Source: a virus
Direction: 5' to 3' (one strand)
Virus record (IMG/VR): IMGVR_UViG_3300037963_002500
Coordinates: 36,405-72,077 of that record
DNA: 35,673 nucleotides
The notes under the pieces were generated by a model. It ran no database searches and was not told the origin of the DNA. It saw nothing but the letters and a program-made list of their open reading frames with translations. A program made the position numbers and the translations under genes. Positions 24,759 through 31,942 of this stretch are shown here, one piece after another; positions within the stretch are counted from its first letter, which is position 1; each line of letters begins with the position of its first letter.

Positions 24759-25619
24759 TTATTCACCATTAAAATAATCCGTTAAACTTCTTACCTCTAT
24801 TCGGGTAGGAGTTCTTTTTGTTCTTCTTTCTTTTTCTTTTAAGCCTAGCAATCTAGAATCAGCATTGTTAAGTTTGTTTCTTACATATTTAGCAAAGCCT
24901 TCATCATTTAGTAATTGTTTTAGCACACTCACGTTAGAATTACTAATGCCCAGTTTTCTTGCTAAGTATGGTTTCTTAGAATAAGATTTACGTTGAGGCA
25001 TTTTCAATCTGCCATAGTTTAAACCATCATGTCTATACGCCAACATTTCATAGAAATATCTTTGACTCCATCTTCTCTTTACCACACTATCAATGAAAAC
25101 CAATTTATTAGGATGTACGTTTTCACACAACCATGAAAGAATCTGAACATCGGGAGGTTTATTGTAAACTAATAATTCAGCCATTAAATCCCTATCAGTT
25201 TGCTTAAGATACTCCCTCACAAGAGAATAAGTATCTCTCTTGTAAAGAACTGGTTCTTCGCTTCTAGGGGCTTTATTTTTAATAGACTCCCTTAAATAAT
25301 TTTTACCTCCTGCTCTTTTGATTTGACACAGGTTTTTGATTTCCTTTGGAACATCCTTTTCGTTAATAGAAGTCAGAACAATTTGTCCTTTGTAATTTCT
25401 AATAATGAACAACACTTCTTCTTTCTTTGCTTTATGATGAACGTCTTCAATAATGATTCCATCATCAATTGGAATTGAGAATACATCTTTGATTCCCATT
25501 TCATTAGCATAAACAATAATAGGATTATTTACAAAAGTCTTTGCCTTTGTAGATTTACCTGTTCCTGTTTTTCCTGTTAGAAGTATTGGTCTATTCTTTT
25601 TCATATTTGTTAATCCCAT
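24759..25619 (-). CDS. AAA+ ATPase, candidate clamp-loader large subunit analogue
   Basis: 286 residues. Walker A is TGKTGTGKST (about 16-25); a Walker B-like strand reads GIIIEDVHH, and a sensor-like strand QIVLTSINE follows. The C-terminal half is helical and basic (RRWSQRYFYEMLAYRHDGL, KERRTKRTPTR). The end is VRSLTDYFNGE, close to the LxxYF core of PCNA-binding peptides though without the leading Gln. Archaeal RfcL also carries such a peptide at its C-terminus. The gene is directly upstream of RfcS, with its ATG overlapping the preceding stop (TAATG). It is much smaller than RfcL (about 480), so analogue is meant functionally. It could instead be an unrelated P-loop protein. Confidence 0.6.
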   Translation of the reverse strand: MGLTNMKKNRPILLTGKTGTGKSTKAKTFVNNPIIVYANEMGIKDVFSIPIDDGIIIEDVHHKAKKEEVLFIIRNYKGQIVLTSINEKDVPKEIKNLCQIKRAGGKNYLRESIKNKAPRSEEPVLYKRDTYSLVREYLKQTDRDLMAELLVYNKPPDVQILSWLCENVHPNKLVFIDSVVKRRWSQRYFYEMLAYRHDGLNYGRLKMPQRKSYSKKPYLARKLGISNSNVSVLKQLLNDEGFAKYVRNKLNNADSRLLGLKEKERRTKRTPTRIEVRSLTDYFNGE

Positions 25620-26017
25620 TATACTACACCTTTTATTTCAAATAATCTTTCCATACCTTCTAAGGTTAGATGTTTCTTTTCTGAAATTATATCTACACAT
25701 TCTAGAAATGAATTCCATTCTCCTTTTGAATGAGGGAGATTAGGATTCACTATTGACTTTATTAGATATAAGTTCTTGATTCCACCAATTCTTAGAATAG
25801 GCTTACGTCTCGTAGAATGTTCTTCTGAACGATATGTAGTTTCAATACCATGTTGTAACAAACTACGCTGAACCGCTAAAAGAAATTCAGCATCGGCTCG
25901 AATATTTAATCTTAAACGAACTCTATAACCAATAGAAGAAGCATCAGAAGAAACAATGTTTAGGTCCATCTTTGTTGATGAAAGAAGAATACCACATAGC
26001 ATATCTTTACTAAACAT
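25619..26017 (-). CDS. LAGLIDADG-fold protein, probably catalytically dead
   Basis: 132 residues. LCGILLSST at about residues 7-15 lies where LAGLIDADG would be, with the metal-binding Asp replaced by Ser. Then follow the typical features of one LAGLIDADG unit: YRVRLRLNIRADAEFLLAVQ, a helix SLLQHGIETTYR, a strand KPILRIGGIKNLYLIKSI, and C-terminal helices with EWNSFLECVDIISEKKHLT and EGMERLFEIKG. A dead homing-endonuclease fold could be used for DNA binding. GGAGGACTTGTA precedes the ATG, which overlaps the stop of the histone-fold gene. The assignment rests on the pattern alone. Confidence 0.5.
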   Translation of the reverse strand: MFSKDMLCGILLSSTKMDLNIVSSDASSIGYRVRLRLNIRADAEFLLAVQRSLLQHGIETTYRSEEHSTRRKPILRIGGIKNLYLIKSIVNPNLPHSKGEWNSFLECVDIISEKKHLTLEGMERLFEIKGVV

Positions 26018-26469
26018 TACAAGTCCTCCAAATACTTTGAATTATCGGGCCAATAACCATTAGGGTCTTGAGTAGGGTGCATTTCCCACCAATAGAAATG
26101 AGCAGGAGTAATTGTTTTATGACCACGTTTTTCAGCATTTTCTTCAGCAGCAACTACTAAATCTTCAATTGCTCCTTCCATCCACAATTTAAGAAAAGCA
26201 ATAAAATCTCTTGAAATAGGCATATCAGTATATTCCTTAACCATAGCCCTTAGTGAGAGTTTACCAGAACGATTAAACTTAGGTAAGGATGGTTTTTCGG
26301 GAACAATGAATTCTCCTTCTTCGTTGAAGTATGGCACTAATTCTACTTTCATTTTTCTTGGCCGACCTTGTGGATTTACAACATCCTTTAGATGTGCCAT
26401 TCCTTCTTCAATGCGAATTACTGAATAAGTAATTCTATCAATTACAGTTAAATCTCCTTTCTTAATCAT
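26017..26469 (-). CDS. Histone-fold protein with N-terminal extension
   Basis: 150 residues. Residues about 70-130 fit a histone fold: LSLRAMVKEY as the first helix, ISRDFIAFLKLWMEGAIEDL and VVAAEENAEKRG as the long helix, then HKTITPAHF, the equivalent of the histone RKTIKAEDI loop, and a last helix YWWEM. Positions 1-65 form a beta-rich part (DRITYSVIRIEEGMAHLKDV, MKVELVPYF) not present in ordinary archaeal histones. The C-terminus adds 20 polar residues. The protein could coat or bend viral DNA, or act as a subunit in a transcription or repair complex, as histone-fold pairs do. GGAAGGAGA lies before the ATG, coupled to the upstream ORF by a four-base overlap. Confidence 0.65.
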   Translation of the reverse strand: MIKKGDLTVIDRITYSVIRIEEGMAHLKDVVNPQGRPRKMKVELVPYFNEEGEFIVPEKPSLPKFNRSGKLSLRAMVKEYTDMPISRDFIAFLKLWMEGAIEDLVVAAEENAEKRGHKTITPAHFYWWEMHPTQDPNGYWPDNSKYLEDL

Positions 26470-26897
26470 TCTCCTTCCTCCTGTATTCCTTGCATTAGAA
26501 CAGATTTAACCACTTCATAGTCTGCTTCTTTTTCAAGAACTTGAATAGCCAATCTGAATACTTGGCGTAGTCTTCCCATTTCTTCAGTTGTTTTCGTTAA
26601 TCTAGGAGTATTCCAAACTCTCTTTTGTTCTTCAAAGTCTAAAAATGCATCAACATCACTATCTTGAATTTTTAATTCCTTAAGAATCTTAACATTGGTA
26701 GGAGTAAGAATTGCTTCTTCTCCATCTGCAAGACGAATCTCATGTAGTCTTTTATGCAAAAGAAAAAGTTCTCGTTGAATAGTCCTAATTTTTCCATAAT
26801 GAGTTCCTATGAATCTTCCTACTGCCATTCTAGACAATTTAGAAATTTCATATATTTGCCCTTTATCATTTACTACATATCCATTTACATAAGTCAT
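26466..26897 (-). CDS. Unknown helical protein between ligase and histone-fold genes
   Basis: 143 residues. A beta start (MTYVNGYVVNDKGQIYEISK) is followed by helices (GKIRTIQRELFLLHKRLHEI, RLRQVFRLAIQVLEKEADYE), and the end is acidic (QEEGE). No known motif is visible. GGAGGAATTACA precedes the ATG; both ends overlap neighbours by four bases, so it is translated with ligase and the histone-fold protein. A small DNA- or protein-binding role is possible only by context. Confidence 0.55.
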   Translation of the reverse strand: MTYVNGYVVNDKGQIYEISKLSRMAVGRFIGTHYGKIRTIQRELFLLHKRLHEIRLADGEEAILTPTNVKILKELKIQDSDVDAFLDFEEQKRVWNTPRLTKTTEEMGRLRQVFRLAIQVLEKEADYEVVKSVLMQGIQEEGE

Positions 26898-28411
26898 TGT
26901 AATTCCTCCATTCTTTTAAGCGTGTCAATATCATTGACAAATTTATCCTCTCGAATCCTTTTACATCTTGGAAATCTGAGAGAAAGATTTCCTTTAGCAT
27001 CTTTACTCACCAAATCAGCACGTATTTCTAATACGATGCGAGGTAAGAAATGATAAGTTCCATCCTTGAAAGACTCAACATTCTTTCTTAGATTACTAGT
27101 GAGATTAATTAGTTGTGTGTCTGTAAAGCCACTTCCGCACCAACCAGCAGAAGTAAAACCATTATCTGATTTTACTGCAATTTCAAATGTAGCAAATACA
27201 TTTGAGTTCTTTCCATCACCATACTTCGCTGAGATAATAACTACATCTAAATCAATTAGAGGTGGTTTATACTTAGCCCAATACTTTGACCTTTTACCAG
27301 ACTCATAAGGTGCATTTGCATCCTTTACAATAATTCCTTCAAATCCTTCATTGATTGCTTTATTGTAGAAAGCCATCACATCTGTTGTTGAACGCTCGGC
27401 TTGGTCAGGTAAACTATTCATTTCTATCAGACGTTGAGAATAAGGTAGATTCATTATTGTTATACCTTTATACATTAAACAATCAAATATAACCCACTTT
27501 ACTGGGCATTTAGAAATCGCTTCTGCTTTATCTTTTGAATGAACTCTTGTGGCAAGTTTAGAATGAGGCGCAGGTAATCCGTTCTCTATTGGGTAAATTT
27601 CTCCATCAAGAATAAGATTATTAACCTCGTAGTTTCGGACTATTTGTGCGACATCAGAAAACTGTTCTGTTACAATTTTTCCTGTTCGGTTAAAAATAAT
27701 AACGCTTTCGTCCTGCTTATGAATTTGATAACGATTACCGTCATACTTGAAATCTACAATTTTATTTGAAGGCCACTTATTCATAGGAATTGCTTTTGCA
27801 AGCATTGGTGAAACAAATGCGCCATGAGTTAAGTTCATCGGTGGTTCTTCATTCATTTCATAGTATGAAATAACATCAGTCATGCTGTTAAAATTACAAT
27901 GCTTTTTAACATCTGCAACCTTTTTACCATAGTGCTTTGCTAACACTTTCTTGAGTGTAGAGGACTGAATACCGTTTCTCGGTGTTCTTAACCAATAACG
28001 GATAAACCACTTTACTTCAGTATCAGACATATTTAGTAGGTGTTCTTCAACCAAAGCAAATGAATTAGAAGTCATATTAGAACAATCTAGTTCAAGAAGA
28101 GTCTTGAAGGTTTTAATTGTATATTTATTATCCTTCTGAGAATTATCGAACCAATACATCGCTTCTCCCAAATCTCCGTAAGTATCATATTCTACATCAA
28201 TTTCATCCTCAAATACGTCATAAATTTTAGCCATCCATTTCTTAGCCTTTGCCAAACCAATATTGTTTGGTGCTAATTCTAGAGACAAAATACTGAATAG
28301 TATTTGTTTATCTTCAAAACTCTCCATTTCCTTTGAAAGAAATGTTACTGCTTGAGTTGGAGTCATAGACTCGCTCGCTTCCAGTAATCTCGCTAATTTC
28401 TTCATTGTCAT
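26894..28411 (-). CDS. lig: ATP-dependent DNA ligase
   Basis: 505 residues. The N-terminal helical DNA-binding domain takes about residues 1-195. Motif I is FKYDGNR with the AMP-accepting Lys222. Motif III is LILDGEIYPI, motif IV EGIIVKD and motif V YWAKYKPP. The OB-fold domain ends with motif VI RFPRCKRIREDK. The length and order match archaeal/eukaryotic Lig1-type ligases (about 550). It seals nicks, as needed for Okazaki fragments and repair. The start at 28411 is supported by GGAAGTGA six bases upstream, though it overlaps the end of the preceding small ORF by 98 bases. Confidence 0.95.
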   Translation of the reverse strand: MTMKKLARLLEASESMTPTQAVTFLSKEMESFEDKQILFSILSLELAPNNIGLAKAKKWMAKIYDVFEDEIDVEYDTYGDLGEAMYWFDNSQKDNKYTIKTFKTLLELDCSNMTSNSFALVEEHLLNMSDTEVKWFIRYWLRTPRNGIQSSTLKKVLAKHYGKKVADVKKHCNFNSMTDVISYYEMNEEPPMNLTHGAFVSPMLAKAIPMNKWPSNKIVDFKYDGNRYQIHKQDESVIIFNRTGKIVTEQFSDVAQIVRNYEVNNLILDGEIYPIENGLPAPHSKLATRVHSKDKAEAISKCPVKWVIFDCLMYKGITIMNLPYSQRLIEMNSLPDQAERSTTDVMAFYNKAINEGFEGIIVKDANAPYESGKRSKYWAKYKPPLIDLDVVIISAKYGDGKNSNVFATFEIAVKSDNGFTSAGWCGSGFTDTQLINLTSNLRKNVESFKDGTYHFLPRIVLEIRADLVSKDAKGNLSLRFPRCKRIREDKFVNDIDTLKRMEELQ

Positions 28412-28541
28412 CTATCATCACTTCCTTATTTTTATTTACTTCTTTAATCAATTGTTTAAGTAATTGACTAATCCTTCCTTCATGTTTTTCTGAATATTCC
28501 CACATGGCATTAGCCAAGTATATCCAATCATTCTTCTTCAT
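28314..28541 (-). CDS. 75-residue unknown protein overlapping the ligase start
   Basis: It begins MKKNDWIYLANAMWEYSEKH, preceded by GGTGATTGGCG; a TTG two codons earlier is less likely. The helical N-terminal part (SQLLKQLIKEVNKNK) looks like a real protein, while the end is a polar low-complexity tail (SNSSSNISFKGNGEF) read in the region that also encodes the ligase N-terminus. The 98-base overlap is unusual here and may mean that the true protein ends earlier through a sequence error, or that the tail is tolerated. The function is unknown. Confidence 0.45.
   Translation of the reverse strand: MKKNDWIYLANAMWEYSEKHEGRISQLLKQLIKEVNKNKEVMIDDNEEISEITGSERVYDSNSSSNISFKGNGEF
28418..28425 (-). promoter_or_regulatory. 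Ribosome binding site of the ligase gene
   Basis: GGAAGTGA (one mismatch to GGAGGTGA) lies six bases upstream of the ATG at 28411, inside the preceding small ORF. It fixes the ligase start and shows that the long overlap of the two genes is probably genuine. Confidence 0.5.
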
Positions 28542-28875
28542 CGCCAATCACCAACAAGAAACTTAAAAAGTTGCTCATCATATTTGACAGAATTTCTGCT
28601 TCTTCGATTTTTCCAATCGCTAAAAGTTTATTCTGCAAACTAATCATAGTCCCTTGAGTAATTGCAGGTGCAATCTTAGCAAGAGAACCATTCAATTGTA
28701 TTTCCCAATAAGAAATAAATGAGGCTCTTGCAAAGTAAGAAGCATATCTTACATCTTGTTGTCCTGTATTAAACATCTCAAGGTATGAACCGTGTAGTTT
28801 CTTTCGCTTTTCTTTGCACCATGATGCAAACTTCTTATCATTATTTGCTATTAAATATAGTTTATTCATATTCAT
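28528..28875 (-). CDS. Unknown 115-residue helical protein
   Basis: It starts MNMNKLYLIANNDKKFASWC with AGGTGATAAT ahead of the ATG. It is helical, with an aromatic segment (YASYFARASFISYWEIQLNG) and a hydrophobic C-terminal helix (MMSNFLSFLLVIG) ending in acids. The last helix could contact a membrane or mediate self-association. No family is recognised. It follows another unknown helical gene by four bases and overlaps the next by 14. Confidence 0.55.
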   Translation of the reverse strand: MNMNKLYLIANNDKKFASWCKEKRKKLHGSYLEMFNTGQQDVRYASYFARASFISYWEIQLNGSLAKIAPAITQGTMISLQNKLLAIGKIEEAEILSNMMSNFLSFLLVIGDEEE

Positions 28876-28879
28876 ATTA

Positions 28880-29164
28880 TCACCTAAAATATGGCCATCC
28901 TTCTAATTTTCGACAAAGTTGTGTAATTAACCTTAAGTGTGCATTTCCGTTTTCTGGATTTTTTTCCTGCATTTTTAAAATCATTTTTACTCCCTTTCTG
29001 GTGTCTTCGGGAACTTCCTTAGCACTAATAAGCCATCTGTGTATGGATTCGAATTTTTCTTGGTAATGTTCTCTTAAGAACTCTTTCTTGTGTTTCTCCC
29101 ATTTTTCTAAAATTGTTGGGAAATGTTCCATCATCCATCTTTGGTATTCTCTTTCAATGTTCAT
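28880..29164 (-). CDS. Unknown 94-residue helical protein
   Basis: It starts MNIEREYQRWMMEHFPTILE and is strongly helical and charged (KWEKHKKEFLREHYQEKFES), with a second half containing DTRKGVKMILKMQEK and ITQLCRKLEG. No membrane segment or metal site is present. The ATG overlaps the previous stop by four bases. It belongs to a run of four small genes between the ligase and chaperonin parts, for which I can give only a general picture of small soluble helical proteins. Confidence 0.55.
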   Translation of the reverse strand: MNIEREYQRWMMEHFPTILEKWEKHKKEFLREHYQEKFESIHRWLISAKEVPEDTRKGVKMILKMQEKNPENGNAHLRLITQLCRKLEGWPYFR

Positions 29165-29454
29165 TCTTCTTCATCTCCGTATATTTTCAATTGTTCCTTT
29201 AATATTTCTTTAAATAAAATACTTTGAATTGTATCAAAACAATTCTTTACATCTTCACGTTGCATAGTAGCCCCACGAAGCCCCTCACCTGCGGGAATGC
29301 CTTTCCTAATATCAACATAGCAAGCAAATAAATCAACCAATTCACTTGCTAAAAATTTGAATTCGTTGAATGCTTCCATAGAATGCTTCCTTAATGAATT
29401 TGCTCTCCGCAACGATTTTTTAACTTGGACATCACTCATCCTCTTTATTCTCAT
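29161..29454 (-). CDS. Unknown 97-residue basic helical protein
   Basis: It starts MRIKRMSDVQVKKSLRRANS and is rich in Arg/Lys at the N-terminus, with a long helix (AFNEFKFLASELVDLFACYV) and an acidic end (KIYGDEEE). GGAGGAAATTAA lies just before the ATG, which falls within the last codons of the PC4-like gene (23-base overlap); a later Met at residue 6 is possible. The basic N-terminus might bind nucleic acid. No family is recognised. Confidence 0.52.
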   Translation of the reverse strand: MRIKRMSDVQVKKSLRRANSLRKHSMEAFNEFKFLASELVDLFACYVDIRKGIPAGEGLRGATMQREDVKNCFDTIQSILFKEILKEQLKIYGDEEE

Positions 29455-29653
29455 TTAATTTCCTCCTTAGTAAGTTTAAGACTTTATTAGCCTCATCAAT
29501 ATTCATTCTTATTCCTTTTCCTGTTGGTTTGTCTTTTTTGAACCAGCGAATATCAACTACTTCAACATTCCAATATGTTCCTGTTTGAATTACAATTTCT
29601 TCATCAGAATTTCTGACTACTGAACCTATTCTTTCAAGACTCAATTCATCCAC
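29432..29653 (-). CDS. PC4-like single-stranded DNA-binding/transcription cofactor
   Basis: 73 residues. The part from SDEEIVIQTG through VEVVDIRWFKKDKPTGKGIR to MNIDEANKVLNLLRRKL has the layout of the PC4/p15 and YdbC fold: strands followed by the signature VDIRxWxxxxxxxPTxKGI and one long helix. This fold forms a dimer that binds single-stranded DNA at melted promoters, replication forks or recombination sites. In an archaeal virus it could assist TFB-driven transcription or protect single strands. GGGGTGG precedes the ATG. It overlaps both neighbours, so it is translated in series with a zinc-finger protein. Confidence 0.68.
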   Translation of the reverse strand: MDELSLERIGSVVRNSDEEIVIQTGTYWNVEVVDIRWFKKDKPTGKGIRMNIDEANKVLNLLRRKLNENKEDE

Positions 29654-30036
29654 CCCTGTTTAAATTTCTTTAAATCTTGAGCAGATGTAAAGTATCGAGG
29701 AACATCTAATTGGTCTAAACGATTAACAACCCAACAAGTTCCACCTAATGAAGATATTTGAACAATTTCAAATTGGCCTTCGTTTACTTCTAAAACTTCA
29801 GAAGTATTAATTTCTGGAACTAAACCGTAAGACTTCGTTATCTCCTTAGCGATTTCATGAATGTTTTCTACAACATATTTTATGATATGCGCTCTTTGAA
29901 TTGGAATCTTTGGTGCTACTGGGATTTGTAATTTACCAGTCATATTGCAGACTTTACATTTATTGCCTTCACAAATAGGGCATTTAATCTCCGCTTTATG
30001 TGGTGCAGGTAATGTTACAGTAATTGCTCGTTTCAA
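29641..30036 (-). CDS. Zinc-finger protein with a DnaJ-type cysteine motif
   Basis: 131 residues. Near residues 18-36 it has CPICEGNKCKVCNMTGKL, a CxxC-x4-CxxC pattern followed by G, like one repeat of the DnaJ zinc domain. The remainder is alpha/beta (AHIIKYVVENIHEIAKEITK, then EGQFEIVQISSLGGTCWVVN). The start is a TTG at 30036, preceded by GGGAGGG; it overlaps the stop of the upstream membrane peptide as TTGA, which supports this uncommon start codon. No J-domain is present. It might bind nucleic acid or a client protein; its position near GroEL allows, but does not show, a chaperone link. Confidence 0.58.
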   Translation of the reverse strand: MKRAITVTLPAPHKAEIKCPICEGNKCKVCNMTGKLQIPVAPKIPIQRAHIIKYVVENIHEIAKEITKSYGLVPEINTSEVLEVNEGQFEIVQISSLGGTCWVVNRLDQLDVPRYFTSAQDLKKFKQGWMN

Positions 30037-30179
30037 TGAAAGCCCTCCCAATAATAATCTTCTTGATAGAATCCTTCAGTATCTTCTACTTCTTCGGGTT
30101 CTGAAAATAGATACAAGTGGTAGAGATTAAGCGCATAAAGTATTGCTACACATAAAAATAGATAAAATAAATCTTTCAT
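30033..30179 (-). CDS. 48-residue membrane protein
   Basis: It encodes MKDLFYLFLCVAILYALNLY, a hydrophobic span, followed by a highly acidic and aromatic tail (SEPEEVEDTEGFYQEDYYWE). The ATG overlaps the stop of the upstream 40-aa gene (ATGA), and its stop overlaps the TTG start of the zinc-finger gene. A single N-terminal span with a cytoplasmic or external acidic tail is expected. The function is unknown. Confidence 0.6.
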   Translation of the reverse strand: MKDLFYLFLCVAILYALNLYHLYLFSEPEEVEDTEGFYQEDYYWEGFH

Positions 30180-30298
30180 TCGTGAACCCCCATAATTTTG
30201 TTAATTCTTTCTTGTAGTGTATTTGCTAAATCGGGACGGCCTAATAAGTTTATGATAGCAATAGCATCAACACAAACATTAATTAATCTATCTTTCAT
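30176..30298 (-). CDS. 40-residue helical protein after groEL
   Basis: It encodes MKDRLINVCVDAIAIINLLG, then RPDLANTLQERINKIMG. Two amphipathic helices with a break at GRPD are predicted. GGGGGAATAAA, formed by the end of the GroEL gene, precedes the ATG by a suitable distance, and the stop overlaps the next ATG. It is a credible short gene of unknown function. Confidence 0.55.
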   Translation of the reverse strand: MKDRLINVCVDAIAIINLLGRPDLANTLQERINKIMGVHE

Positions 30299-30299
30299 T

Positions 30300-31814
30300 T
30301 TATTCCCCCATCAATACTGCTACGTCGGTAGTCAAGAAAAGGTTTGCGATTGACATAGCAGCATTAAAACTTCCTAATGTTACAAGAAGAGGGTCAAAGA
30401 TTCCTGCTTCTCTTAAATCACAAGAAACACCTGTTACCATATTTATTCCTGTATCTTTATAGTCATCGAGAATAGTATTATATCTATCAATATCAATTCC
30501 TGCATTTTCTACCAATGCTTGCAAAGGAGCAGTTAAAGATTTATACACAATAAAATCTCCTTTTTGTTCAATGTCTAAAACATTTCTTGCATTAAACAAT
30601 GACTTTCCGCCACCAATAATAATTCCTCCCTTCAATGCAGATTTAGTCGCATTTAGAGCATCATCAAGTCTTTCCTTTGTTTCACGCAGTTCAACGGTAG
30701 AACCAGCACCAACATGAATAATGGCAACGCCACCCGCCAAACGAGCCAAACGACGCTTTAATCTTGCTTTGTCAATGCCCTTTGCATCATCAATACTTCC
30801 TCTCAATTGAGCGATTTTGTCTTTCGGATTACCTTCTCCGCCAATTAGAATTGTTTTCTCCTTCGACACCACAACCTTCAAGCAACTTCCAAGTTCTGTT
30901 AATGAAACTAATTGAGGGTCATCCTTTGCTTCGTTAGTAAATACTTTACCTCCTACTAAAGATTGAATGTCTCCTAATTCATCAATTTGAGCATCACCAA
31001 AATTAGGTGCAAGAATAGCGGCACATTGAATAGTATTTGCAACTACATTAGCAATAAGATTGTTTAATGCTGAACCTTCCATACCTTTACACATAATTAA
31101 CAATGGTCTGCTTTGTGCAGAAGAAATCTCAAGAAGTGGTAGAATATCTTTGAAGTTACGGATATTAAGATTCGACATAAAGATAAGAGGATTCTCAAAT
31201 ACGGCTTCACCATTTTCAGTATTTGCCATAAGATGACTTAGATAACCTTCATCAAGTTCAATTCCTTCTTTTACTTCAAGATAAGTCTTATTTGTTTTAG
31301 ATTCCTCTACTGCAACAATGCCTTCTTTACCAACAGTCTTAACTGCTTCGCTGATAATATTCGCCATTCCTTCATCATTGTTTGATGCAATCATGGCAAT
31401 ATCGAATACATTCTCTTCATCAATTTCTGTGGCAGTTTCTTCTAAATAGTGAACAATCTTTCTTTGAGCCAAAAGCAATTCATTTCTTAATTGATGAAGA
31501 TTATACATCTCTTCATTATCAAGAATATTTTGACAAAGAGCCTGTGCTAAAACACAAGCCGTTGTAGTTCCATCACCAGAAGTATCTTGAGCCTTTGATG
31601 CAATATTCTGAACTAACTGAATACCCATATTAACGAACTGGTCTTCAGCATTTACATACTTTGCAATTGTTACTCCGTCATTAATTACAACAGGAGGATT
31701 ACCCTGCAAAATAACTGTTTTTGCTTGTGGCCCTAATGTTGGTTTAACCGTATTAGCAACAAGATTAATTCCTTCCATTAATTTCTTTTTTACTTCATCT
31801 CCGAATAAAATCAT
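30300..31814 (-). CDS. groL: Group I chaperonin GroEL-like (Hsp60)
   Basis: 504 residues. Despite the archaeal setting it follows GroEL, not the thermosome: FGDEVKKKLMEGINLVANTV, TLGPQAKTVILQ, NDGVTIAKYV (Asp46), SGDGTTTACVLAQAL, then VGKEGIVAVEES, the apical ILPLLEISSAQSRPLLIM, LAPNFGD, ARLAGGVAIIHVGA and RLDDALNATKSALKGGIIIG, with the catalytic Asp of ERLDDAL. The usual GGM C-terminal tail is missing; the chain ends DVAVLMGE. It should form a folding cage with ATP. A small GroES-like gene lies 125 bases upstream in the same array. The start at 31814 follows GGAGATGGAAGA; an upstream Met at 31841 would add nine residues. Substrates may be viral virion or replication proteins. Confidence 0.92.
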   Translation of the reverse strand: MILFGDEVKKKLMEGINLVANTVKPTLGPQAKTVILQGNPPVVINDGVTIAKYVNAEDQFVNMGIQLVQNIASKAQDTSGDGTTTACVLAQALCQNILDNEEMYNLHQLRNELLLAQRKIVHYLEETATEIDEENVFDIAMIASNNDEGMANIISEAVKTVGKEGIVAVEESKTNKTYLEVKEGIELDEGYLSHLMANTENGEAVFENPLIFMSNLNIRNFKDILPLLEISSAQSRPLLIMCKGMEGSALNNLIANVVANTIQCAAILAPNFGDAQIDELGDIQSLVGGKVFTNEAKDDPQLVSLTELGSCLKVVVSKEKTILIGGEGNPKDKIAQLRGSIDDAKGIDKARLKRRLARLAGGVAIIHVGAGSTVELRETKERLDDALNATKSALKGGIIIGGGKSLFNARNVLDIEQKGDFIVYKSLTAPLQALVENAGIDIDRYNTILDDYKDTGINMVTGVSCDLREAGIFDPLLVTLGSFNAAMSIANLFLTTDVAVLMGE

Positions 31815-31942
31815 TCTTCCATCTCCTTTGACCTTTTCCATGCATCAAAAAGTTGTTTTAGAATAGAAGGGTGAGTTTCATTAACCCACGTTAGAAATTC
31901 TGCAACTCCCTCTATTGCCATTTCTTCAGTAAATACTCTCAT
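31811..31942 (-). CDS. 43-residue protein between groES-like and groEL genes
   Basis: It encodes MRVFTEEMAIEGVAEFLTWV, then NETHPSILKQLFDAWKRSKE. It is a helical, mixed-charge peptide. The ATG overlaps the stop of the GroES-like gene (ATGA), and its own stop overlaps the groEL ATG, so this gene would couple translation of the chaperonin pair. The function is unknown; a chaperonin helper role is only suggested by place. Confidence 0.58.
   Translation of the reverse strand: MRVFTEEMAIEGVAEFLTWVNETHPSILKQLFDAWKRSKEMEE

Noticed and set aside
30300-31814. Thermosome (group II chaperonin) as first guess in an archaeal-type virus
   Set aside because: The motif series (TLGPQAKTVILQ, NDGVTIAKYV, ILPLLEISSAQSRPLLIM, LAGGVAIIHVGA, RLDDALNATKSA) follows GroEL, not the thermosome, and a GroES-like gene is adjacent.
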